A stretch of 10,187 bases of DNA from Spirochaetes bacterium GWF1_49_6 (GTDB lineage Bacteria; Spirochaetota; Brevinematia; Brevinematales; GWF1-51-8): the NCBI GenBank assembly GCA_001829395.1, contig MIBD01000182.1, positions 20,477 to 30,663 on the forward strand. Reading direction: 5' to 3'. Positions 1 to 6,460 of this stretch are shown in pieces. The notes beneath the pieces are model-generated. The model was not told the origin of the DNA and did no database searches. It worked only from the letters and a program-made list of their open reading frames with translations. A program made the translations under genes and the position numbers. Position 1 is the first letter of the stretch. Each line of letters starts with the position of its first letter.

Positions 1-120
1 ATTATCGAAGTGAATCACGGGGAAATCTGGTTTGAATCAGCGGGTTTAGGACAGGGAGCCGCTTTTTATTTCACATTGACGGGAAGCAGGATAGATAGAG
101 AGGAGGGAAAAACCCTATGA
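1..120 (+). CDS. Sensor histidine kinase, C-terminal end only (partial at 5' edge)
   Basis: Frame 1 is open from the first base to a TGA at 118-120 and encodes the last 39 residues of a protein. The segment contains H-G-E-I-W-F-E-S followed by G-L-G-Q-G-A-A-F-Y-F-T-L. This is the typical end of a GHKL/HATPase_c domain: the last strands after the G2 box, where S-x-x-G-x-G-x-x-F-x-F-x-L closes the ATP-binding fold. A short basic/acidic tail follows. Its stop overlaps the start of the next gene (ATGA, 117-120), so the kinase and the Rcp1-like receiver are translationally coupled and probably form a cognate pair. In cyanobacteria and many other bacteria, Rcp1-type receivers follow phytochrome- or PAS-type kinases. 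The sensory part lies outside the window, so the signal cannot be guessed. Confidence 0.8.
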   Translation: MIEVNHGEIWFESAGLGQGAAFYFTLTGSRIDREEGKTL

Positions 121-557
121 CCGGAGAACCTATTACCATTCTATATGTCGAGGACGACCCCGCCCATGCCGAGATCGCAATGCGGAATTTTAAAAATTCC
201 CGGATAGCGAATCGGATTTTTCATGTTACCGACGGGCAGCAGGCTCTGGACTATTTATTTCGCCAGGGCGATTTCGAGAATCCTGACACCAGCCCCCGCC
301 CGCACCTGATGCTTCTCGACCTTCGTCTGCCGAAAGTCGACGGCCTCGAGGTGATGAAACGGATTAAGGCCGACCCGGAATTTTCCGATCTCCCCGTGGT
401 GATACTGACCACATCCGAGGCGGAATCGGATATCATCAAGGCATATTCTTATCAGGCGAGCAGTTATCTGGTCAAGCCCCTCGATTTTTCGAAGTTCAAC
501 GAATTATTGGAAGCGTTCGGTTTTTACTGGCTGATGTGGAATATATATCCGCGATAG
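117..557 (+). CDS. Single-domain response regulator, Rcp1-like receiver
   Basis: This 146-residue protein is a lone CheY-like receiver with no output domain. The acidic pair is D13-D14, the phosphoacceptor is D68 in L-L-D-L-R-L-P, the conserved Thr is T98/T99, and the lysine is K120 in V-K-P. The insertion between beta2 and beta3 and the C-terminal G-F-Y-W-L-M-W-N motif mark the Rcp1 family, first known as the partner of cyanobacterial phytochrome Cph1. Such proteins carry phosphate between kinases or act through protein contacts, not by binding DNA. An AGGAGG at 101-106 precedes the ATG, and the start overlaps the stop of the upstream kinase gene. The next gene begins 11 bases after its stop. 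The family call is firm; the partner and downstream target are inferred from position only. Confidence 0.93.
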   Translation: MTGEPITILYVEDDPAHAEIAMRNFKNSRIANRIFHVTDGQQALDYLFRQGDFENPDTSPRPHLMLLDLRLPKVDGLEVMKRIKADPEFSDLPVVILTTSEAESDIIKAYSYQASSYLVKPLDFSKFNELLEAFGFYWLMWNIYPR

Positions 558-568
558 AAGAGGGATGA

Positions 569-3253
569 ATGATAAATAAGCCGTACACCATGCTCCTTGT
601 CGAGGACGAGGATGCGCATATCGAGGCAATCACCCGCTCGTTAGCTGCCGTATCCATGGATAATAAGATCATCGCGCTGAAAACAGCCGGGGAGTTCCGT
701 CAAGCGATCGCGGATAATCTGGCGTTCGACCTTGTATTGCTCGATATGAATCTGCCTGACGGTATGGCGCTCGACCTGATTACGGAGCTAGATATCGGGC
801 CGCGGTGGCCGGTTATTATTATGACCGCTTATGGGGACGAGGAACTCGCGGTACGCGCTATAAAATCCGGGGCGATCGATTATATTGTCAAATCGGAAGG
901 TACATTCCGGGATATCCCGAAAATTGCGGAACATACCCTGCGGGAATGGGAGAATATCCGGAAACGAAAGAAAGCGGAAATGGCGCTGCTTGAGAGCGAG
1001 GAGCGGTTCAGAAAGCTGATCGAAATGTCTCCCGTGCCGATCATTATCGGACGCGACGGCAAGATTGAATATATTAACAAGGCCTTCGGTTATCTTATAG
1101 GAGCGGATGAGGATACGTTAAAAGGTAAAGATTTTATCAGCCTTATTGCCCCCGCGCATAGAAAGACTGTCATGGAACATTCCATTGCTAGGCATCAGGG
1201 TAAACCCGTGCCGACCGTATACGAGACTGTCGGACTACGGACTGACGGCACGACCGCCCCTATAGAAATCAGCATATCTCTCATTGAACTGGAAAGCGGT
1301 CCGGTATCGATCGCCTATGTTACGGACCTGACCGAGAGGAAAAAAGCGGAGAACGCGTTACGCGAAAGCGAGGAGCGTTACCGTGCCACTGTGAACTCAA
1401 TGGATGTATACCTCCATGTGGTTGACAGGAACTTTCGCATAGTGCTGTATAACGAGGCTTTAGTGGCCATGATGCATGATCTCGGCATGGATGATGAAAT
1501 GAGCGGAAAGAATCTCTTCGATGTATTCACGTTCGTACCGAAAAACACTAAATCGATCTATCAGAATATTTTAAAAACAGGTGAAAAATTCATCGATGAA
1601 CAGAGTATCAAAGCGGGGAATAGAACAGTCTGGTGCGAGACCCGCAGAATCCCCATCAAGGATGCCGGCGGGCGGGTAGCCGGGATAATTACGATTATTC
1701 TCGATATTACCGAACGGAAAACAATGGAAAACGCCCTGAGGGAGAGCGAAGCGAGGAACAAGGCGCTGCTGGAAGCGATTCCCGATTTGATGTTCGTATT
1801 ATCCGAAAACGGGGATATCCTCGACTATAAGGCGGTGAATCATAACGATCTCTATGCCGCTCCAGAGGAGTTTCTCGGTAAAAACCTGCGTGAAATCATG
1901 CCCCCGGATGTAACGGATTTAACAATGGAGAAAATGAAGAATCTGAAGGGAACGGGCGGTATCGAAACCTACGAGTACGCGCTCCAAATGAATGGATTGG
2001 AGTATTTTGAAAGCAGGCTGGTACCCTACGGGACCGATAAATATATTGCCATCGTGCGTAATATTACAGAAAGAAAGCACGCCGAGGCGGAACGTATCGA
2101 GATGGAACGCCGCCTGCAGCACGTCCAAAAACTGGAGAGTCTGGGCGTACTGGCCGGCGGGATCGCCCATGATTTTAATAATATTCTGACGGCGATCCTC
2201 GGGCATAGCGAACTCGCCCTTTTCGGCCTCGACCCGTTCAATCCCGCACGGGATAGTATCCGTGAGATCGAAAATGCCTCTCATCGCGCGGCCGAACTGT
2301 GCAGACAGATGCTTGCCTATTCCGGCAAGGGTAAGTTTGTTATCGAAAATATCAATCTCAGTACGCTTATCAATGAGATGGTGAGTTTTCTCAAGGCGGC
2401 GGTATCGAAAAAAGCGGTGCTGAACATGAATCTAAAAAATGATATTACCGGTATCAAAGGGGACGCTACCCAGATACGGCAGATTGTCATGAATCTGATT
2501 ACCAACGCGTCCGATGCGCTCGAGGGAAATCACGGAGTTATTACCATATCGGACGGAACAATCGATTGCGATAAGGAAACCCTCTCCAAATACTCGTTCG
2601 GCGCGGAACTGAGCGAGGGATTGTATGTTTACCTCGAGGTCTCCGATACGGGCATCGGAATGGATGAGGAGACGATCGTGCATATATTCGAACCGTTCTT
2701 TACCACCAAGTTTACCGGCAGGGGGCTGGGGATGTCGGCGGTCATGGGGATCGTGCGCGGGCATAACGGCGCTATTTCTATCGATAGCGAAGCCGGAAAA
2801 GGTTCGACCTTCCGTATTATTTTCCCGTCCATCGATAAATCGATGTTTGCAGAAGAAAATGCACCCGAAGGGCTGCCGGTGATAAAGAAAGGGAATGGGT
2901 TGGTCATGGTGGTGGACGACGAGGAGATAGTCAGGTCCACCGCTAAACTCATGCTGGAGAAATTGGGGTTCGAAGCGTTACCCGTATCCGGCGGGCATGA
3001 GGCCATCCGGCTCTTCAGGGAAAAGAAGGATAAGATCAGCATCGTCATCATCGACCTGAATATGCCGCAGATTGACGGGGAGGAGACGTTGAACGAACTG
3101 AGGAAAATCGACCCTGCCGTCCGAACTATTATCGCGAGCGGATACTCGGAATCCGAATTGAATATGCGTTTCCTCAACCGGGAAAACCTGGTCTATATTC
3201 AGAAACCGTTCTCATTGTCCGAACTAAGCGAAGTATTAAAAAGTATTGGCTAA
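569..3253 (+). CDS. Hybrid sensor histidine kinase, REC-PAS-PAS-PAS-HisKA-HATPase-REC
   Basis: This 894-residue protein has no visible membrane segments, so it is probably a cytoplasmic kinase. An N-terminal receiver (about 1-125) has E12/D13, phosphoacceptor D59, T86 and K108. Three PAS domains follow (about 142-258, 266-384 and 392-503). Each opens with an E-S-E-x-R/N type helix and closes with a D-[IL]-T-E-R-K or N-I-T-E-R-K PAC signature. The HisKA H-box holds the phosphorylated His534 in G-I-A-H-D-F-N-N. The HATPase has N-box N642/N646, G1 box D693-T-G-I-G-M and G2 box near 717 (G-R-G-L-G-M). A C-terminal receiver (about 775-894) has D783/D784, phosphoacceptor D829 and K879-P. All catalytic residues are present. 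It starts 11 nt after the Rcp1-like gene with AGAGGG upstream, so all three genes probably form one operon. An N-terminal receiver suggests it takes input from another kinase, perhaps the one at the window edge. The ligand of the PAS domains is unknown. Confidence 0.95.
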   Translation: MINKPYTMLLVEDEDAHIEAITRSLAAVSMDNKIIALKTAGEFRQAIADNLAFDLVLLDMNLPDGMALDLITELDIGPRWPVIIMTAYGDEELAVRAIKSGAIDYIVKSEGTFRDIPKIAEHTLREWENIRKRKKAEMALLESEERFRKLIEMSPVPIIIGRDGKIEYINKAFGYLIGADEDTLKGKDFISLIAPAHRKTVMEHSIARHQGKPVPTVYETVGLRTDGTTAPIEISISLIELESGPVSIAYVTDLTERKKAENALRESEERYRATVNSMDVYLHVVDRNFRIVLYNEALVAMMHDLGMDDEMSGKNLFDVFTFVPKNTKSIYQNILKTGEKFIDEQSIKAGNRTVWCETRRIPIKDAGGRVAGIITIILDITERKTMENALRESEARNKALLEAIPDLMFVLSENGDILDYKAVNHNDLYAAPEEFLGKNLREIMPPDVTDLTMEKMKNLKGTGGIETYEYALQMNGLEYFESRLVPYGTDKYIAIVRNITERKHAEAERIEMERRLQHVQKLESLGVLAGGIAHDFNNILTAILGHSELALFGLDPFNPARDSIREIENASHRAAELCRQMLAYSGKGKFVIENINLSTLINEMVSFLKAAVSKKAVLNMNLKNDITGIKGDATQIRQIVMNLITNASDALEGNHGVITISDGTIDCDKETLSKYSFGAELSEGLYVYLEVSDTGIGMDEETIVHIFEPFFTTKFTGRGLGMSAVMGIVRGHNGAISIDSEAGKGSTFRIIFPSIDKSMFAEENAPEGLPVIKKGNGLVMVVDDEEIVRSTAKLMLEKLGFEALPVSGGHEAIRLFREKKDKISIVIIDLNMPQIDGEETLNELRKIDPAVRTIIASGYSESELNMRFLNRENLVYIQKPFSLSELSEVLKSIG

Positions 3254-3302
3254 CCGTTCGCGGGAAACGTTAAATTAAGGGTGAATTTCCTGAGACTAAT
3301 AT

Positions 3303-3331
3303 TTGACGAATTCGTGTAGATAAGTTATAAT
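3303..3331 (+). promoter_or_regulatory. Sigma70-type promoter for the tRNA gene
   Basis: TTGACG at 3303-3308 and TATAAT at 3326-3331 are separated by exactly 17 bases, which is near consensus for the housekeeping sigma factor. The expected transcript start is near 3338, about 50 nt upstream of the mature tRNA. The region lies in an AT-rich gap after the hybrid kinase gene. It may also serve the zinc-ribbon gene at 3495, as no other promoter is seen between tRNA and that gene. Confidence 0.75.
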
Positions 3332-3386
3332 TTATATTCGATACTTATATATTTACAGGCTTATCCGGTTGACTGCCTGTATACAA

Positions 3387-3460
3387 GGGCCCATAGCTCA
3401 GTCGGTTAGAGCAACTGACTCATAATCAGTGGGTCCCAGGTTCAAGTCCTGGTGGGCCCA
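3387..3460 (+). tRNA. tRNA with CAT anticodon, probably tRNA-Ile2 (lysidine-type)
   Basis: A complete 74-nt cloverleaf can be folded. The acceptor stem is GGGCCCA/TGGGCCC with discriminator A at 3460. The D arm is GCTC/GAGC, the anticodon stem ACTGA/TCAGT holds loop CTCATAA (anticodon CAT), and the T arm is CCAGG/CCTGG. The 3' CCA is not encoded and must be added by the CCA-adding enzyme. A CAT anticodon can mean initiator Met, elongator Met or Ile2. The paired 1-72 end (G-C) excludes a typical initiator. The bases C4-G69, C5-G68 and U29-A41, with A37-A38 in the loop, are the determinants known from E. coli for TilS. TilS converts C34 to lysidine so that the tRNA reads AUA. This favours tRNA-Ile2, although elongator Met is not strictly excluded. 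Confidence 0.93.
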
Positions 3461-3482
3461 TAGTCATCTCAAAACACAATTT

Positions 3483-3487
3483 GGAGG
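3483..3487 (+). promoter_or_regulatory. Ribosome binding site fixing the zinc-ribbon protein start
   Basis: GGAGG lies 7 nt before the ATG at 3495. The frame stays open upstream to an ATG at 3429, but that codon is inside the tRNA anticodon-arm region and has no ribosome site. The GGAGG therefore sets the start at 3495 and removes 22 spurious residues. Confidence 0.85.
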
Positions 3488-3494
3488 ACGGCGA

Positions 3495-4250
3495 ATGACG
3501 TCTCTTGAACAAGTCAAAAAACTCGTGGAAATGCAAAATCTGTACAATCGTGAAAAGGAAATAAAAGACCTTTATAAAGAGCAGGAAGCACGGCTGATAA
3601 AAGCCGAAAGGGAAAACGACAACCTTGTCCAGACCCGCGGCGATATTGAGCTGACTATCAAGGAAATGGACAAGAAGATCAACGAGGAGCTCGGTAAGCG
3701 CGACGAGATCAATACCCGCATCACCAGCCTCGACGAGGGTAAGGATAAGATCAAGATCGTCCGCCAGATCAAGTCATGGGAAAAGGAAATGGAGAAGATG
3801 CAGCAGGAGCAGTCTCTGATCCAGGCGCAGATCGAGTACGATACATCGAAACAGCTCGAATATAAGAACGAACAGGAACGACTCTCCATGAAGATCGAGG
3901 AGAATAAAGTCAGAATAGGCGATTTCCAGAAGGAGATCGATGTCATAAAAGAGCAGCACAGCGGCGAACTGAACGAGATCATCTCGAAGTCCGGCGAGAT
4001 ACGCAAGACCTTCGGTATCCAGTTCATCGATTATTTCGACAGCATGCTCCATAAGACCACCGGGGCGGCCATAGTCTTAGTCGAGGGCGACGCGTGTTCC
4101 GGGTGCAACACTATCCTGCCTACCGCGCTGCAGGGAGACCTTGGCGCGGATATCCGTCCTGAGGATATCGATATGCATCAGTGCCCGCACTGTTTCCGGT
4201 ATCTTTACTTCGAAGAGTGGATGGAACTCGTAGAAGAAGAAATCTACTAA
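3495..4250 (+). CDS. Coiled-coil zinc-ribbon protein, CT398/HP0958 (FlgZ)-like
   Basis: This protein has 251 residues from the ATG at 3495. Residues 1 to about 175 are rich in E, K, Q and I/L heptads and should form a long antiparallel coiled coil. The C-terminal part carries two Cys pairs, C201-x-x-C204 and C230-x-x-C233, which form a C4 zinc ribbon of the type formerly called DUF164 (zf-RING_7). The length and layout match CT398 of Chlamydia and HP0958 (FlgZ) of Helicobacter. Those proteins bind the sigma54 factor RpoN and, for HP0958, flagellin mRNA. A similar role in sigma54 or flagellar control is possible but not shown here, because no rpoN or flagellar gene is in the window. It follows the tRNA by 34 nt, so read-through from the tRNA promoter is likely. 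The facing gene is iorB, whose end lies 71 nt away. Confidence 0.88.
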   Translation: MTSLEQVKKLVEMQNLYNREKEIKDLYKEQEARLIKAERENDNLVQTRGDIELTIKEMDKKINEELGKRDEINTRITSLDEGKDKIKIVRQIKSWEKEMEKMQQEQSLIQAQIEYDTSKQLEYKNEQERLSMKIEENKVRIGDFQKEIDVIKEQHSGELNEIISKSGEIRKTFGIQFIDYFDSMLHKTTGAAIVLVEGDACSGCNTILPTALQGDLGADIRPEDIDMHQCPHCFRYLYFEEWMELVEEEIY

Positions 4251-4321
4251 CCCGCATCAAAATTTTATCATTATTCCGGCAGGTTGTTCTTCATGTTGTC
4301 TTGTGATTGATCGACGCGGAT

Positions 4322-4918
4322 TTATTGCGGATTGAACTCGCATGCGAGCTGTTTCCCGAAATCGAACGCCTTCAGGTTCATCTCGCGGAATTCCGGCTTG
4401 ACCATCTCGGAAATCGCGTCCTTCCATGTCAGCTCTTTTACCTCCGGGAGGAGATGGGAGAGGTAACCGATAACAAGGACATTGATTGCCTTCACATTCC
4501 CGATCGCGCGTAAGGCGTTTTCTATATCGAGTACGCAGAGATTTTTGGTATATTTTTTTAACGTCGCGGGTATGTCCCGCGGGTATTCCGCCGATCCGAG
4601 TATGACGGGAACCGGGTCGATTTTGATATCGGTGGTTACCGCGTGGCCGTCCTTTTTCAGATAATGCACATTCCGCAGCATCTCGAGCTCTTCGAAGCCC
4701 ATCACGATATCCGCTTCCCCGAGCTTGACCACCGGCGAATAGACCTTATCACCGAAACGAATGAAACTTAAAACGGAGCCGCCGCGTTGGCTCATCCCGT
4801 GGATTTCGTTCTTTTTTACATCATATCCATGCCGGAATAACGCTTCGCTGATTATTTCCGATGCGAGGATGATACCCTGTCCTCCTACCCCGCAAAGCAC
4901 TACGCTTTTCGATTCCAT
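4322..4918 (-). CDS. iorB: Indolepyruvate:ferredoxin oxidoreductase, beta subunit
   Basis: This 198-residue protein is the usual length for IorB. It starts with V-L-C-G-V-G-G-Q-G-I-I-L-A-S-E (from residue 7), the glycine-rich opening of the gamma-type domain of 2-oxoacid:ferredoxin oxidoreductases. This is followed by E-I-H-G-M-S-Q-R-G-G-S-V, a motif kept in IorB and PorG proteins. With IorA it should oxidise indolepyruvate, phenylpyruvate or hydroxyphenylpyruvate to the aryl-acetyl-CoA, passing electrons to ferredoxin. It is the last gene of its operon. Its AGGA ribosome site (- strand, 4925-4928) touches the stop codon of the phosphatase gene, and only 9 nt separate the two genes. The family is clear; the exact 2-oxoacid cannot be read from sequence. 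No clear terminator was seen in the 71-nt gap after it. Confidence 0.93.
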   Translation of the reverse strand: MESKSVVLCGVGGQGIILASEIISEALFRHGYDVKKNEIHGMSQRGGSVLSFIRFGDKVYSPVVKLGEADIVMGFEELEMLRNVHYLKKDGHAVTTDIKIDPVPVILGSAEYPRDIPATLKKYTKNLCVLDIENALRAIGNVKAINVLVIGYLSHLLPEVKELTWKDAISEMVKPEFREMNLKAFDFGKQLACEFNPQ

Positions 4919-4927
4919 TGTTCGTCC

Positions 4928-6460
4928 TTATAGTTTAATCACCATCATGGTGCGGTCGTCGTGCTGGATTGTGCCTTCGGTGAATTCTTCGATCGAGCTG
5001 AGCATATTGTTCAGGATCAGCGACGCGTTATCCCCGTTCCGGCACGCCTCGAGGAACATATCCTCCAGACGCCTGTCGCCTATCTGCATCCCCTCCGGGT
5101 TGACTCCCTCGATCACGCCGTCCGTGAACATCAGGATCGCGTCCCCCGGCGCGTTGGATATCCCGTCGGCGGAATACTTCGCATTCTTGAACGTACCGAT
5201 GATGGGGTTACGGTTGCGTATTTTCACCACGCTGTCGTCCCGTTTGGAATAATAGAACTGATCGGTATGTCCGGCGGATATATAGGTGAGGTTATGATCT
5301 TCAAGATTAATCATGCATGAGAACAAAGTCGCGTAGGAGTAGGTGTTCTCCAGGATGCGGGTGATACGCTTATTGAGCAGTGTGAACGCCTGCGCGAGGT
5401 CGCTGATCTGGTTTTCCTCGATAATCTCCTCGACCTCGACCTTCAGCATAGCCCATATCATAGCCGCGTAGATCCCGTGACCGGACGCGTCACCGAGTAT
5501 CATCAATATCTTGTTATCACCGATCTGGTAGAAATCGTAATAATCCCCTCCGACGCTCTGCATGGGCATATAGGATATTTCCATATCGACATGCTTCTGT
5601 ATCTCGCGCTGTTTTTCTATCGGTAACAAAGAGAACTGAAGCGACTGCGCGGTGCGGACTTCGTCGAGTATCTGTTTATTCAGGGTGCTCAATTTTCGGT
5701 TGGTTTCCGACATACGGGTCATCACGCTCATATATTCGAACATCAGGTTCAGGGATAGTCCGAGACTGAGGAAAAAGATTCCGTACATGAAGAACGAACC
5801 GTACTGCATGGTGATCGTGTGGCTGACAAACATACGGATCAGTATTTCGATCAGCGCGAATATCACCGGTACGATCCCCGTCCAAAGAATCGTCTTGAAC
5901 CGCATCCGGTTCATCGGGGTAATTTTCCCCTCTTCTTTTTTAAGGAGGCGGTAGAATTCGATATATTCGATGATCGCAATAATTACAAAGAATGCCGGGT
6001 ATATCAGGCCGGTAAGGCGGTAAGTCCCGGTATCCATGTCGATTACCAGATTGGTAAAGATTATGAAGACGATAAAAACCACGCTGACGCCCGTCATCAG
6101 TAAAAGGTATTTCCGGGTGGATTCCTTATACTCGTCTGTCTCAACGAATGTCATATCCTTGATCAGGATAAGGATGAAGCGGAGGAGGAGTACATAGAAC
6201 GACAGGAGGATGACCCCCGCGGAGAGTTTAAGGCGGTAGAATACTACCTGAAGATAGGGGTCGGTATTTAACATTTGGAGGCTTCCCAGAATGCCGTATG
6301 CCATGATGGAAACCCCGATCAACGCAATATAGACTACATCCGACTTGTTTTTCTTGGCGTCCATGTTCGCCAGCAGAATGAAATAGAAGACAATATACTG
6401 CACACATAAAAAAAGCCCGAAGGATGCCCCTACGATATAGGAGGCGAGTTCAACGTTCAT
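4928..6460 (-). CDS. Seven-TM membrane SpoIIE/PP2C-type serine phosphatase (RsbU-like)
   Basis: This 510-residue protein has two parts. Residues 1 to about 241 hold seven hydrophobic helices (about 6-31, 42-63, 80-100, 118-140, 150-169, 190-211 and 220-241), a membrane sensor module. A short coiled-coil linker (about 242-280) leads to a SpoIIE/PP2C catalytic domain. That domain has G-G-D306-Y-Y-D309, G-D324-A-S-G-H-G, T-D447-G-V-I-E-G and D501-D502-R, so the metal-binding aspartates are present and it should be active. Family members dephosphorylate anti-sigma-factor antagonists of the SpoIIAA/RsbV type in partner-switching pathways. No such partner is in this window. Its ATG (6458-6460) directly abuts the TAA of iorA, its AGGAA ribosome site lies inside iorA, and iorB follows after 9 nt. 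It is thus embedded in the ior operon, an unusual place. The substrate and signal are unknown. Confidence 0.93.
   Translation of the reverse strand: MNVELASYIVGASFGLFLCVQYIVFYFILLANMDAKKNKSDVVYIALIGVSIMAYGILGSLQMLNTDPYLQVVFYRLKLSAGVILLSFYVLLLRFILILIKDMTFVETDEYKESTRKYLLLMTGVSVVFIVFIIFTNLVIDMDTGTYRLTGLIYPAFFVIIAIIEYIEFYRLLKKEEGKITPMNRMRFKTILWTGIVPVIFALIEILIRMFVSHTITMQYGSFFMYGIFFLSLGLSLNLMFEYMSVMTRMSETNRKLSTLNKQILDEVRTAQSLQFSLLPIEKQREIQKHVDMEISYMPMQSVGGDYYDFYQIGDNKILMILGDASGHGIYAAMIWAMLKVEVEEIIEENQISDLAQAFTLLNKRITRILENTYSYATLFSCMINLEDHNLTYISAGHTDQFYYSKRDDSVVKIRNRNPIIGTFKNAKYSADGISNAPGDAILMFTDGVIEGVNPEGMQIGDRRLEDMFLEACRNGDNASLILNNMLSSIEEFTEGTIQHDDRTMMVIKL

Noticed and set aside
2629..3177. Minus-strand 182-codon open frame inside the hybrid kinase gene
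   Set aside because: It is a serine-rich shadow of the HATPase and receiver coding sequence.
3254..3275. Possible terminator after the hybrid kinase gene
   Set aside because: Only a 4-bp CGTT/AACG stem is found and no T-run follows.
3429..3494. Extended start for the zinc-ribbon protein at ATG 3429
   Set aside because: That ATG lies inside the tRNA gene and has no ribosome site; GGAGG before 3495 gives a start that fits the family.
4251..4321. Bidirectional terminator between the zinc-ribbon gene and iorB
   Set aside because: No stem of useful length with flanking T-runs could be found in the 71-nt gap.
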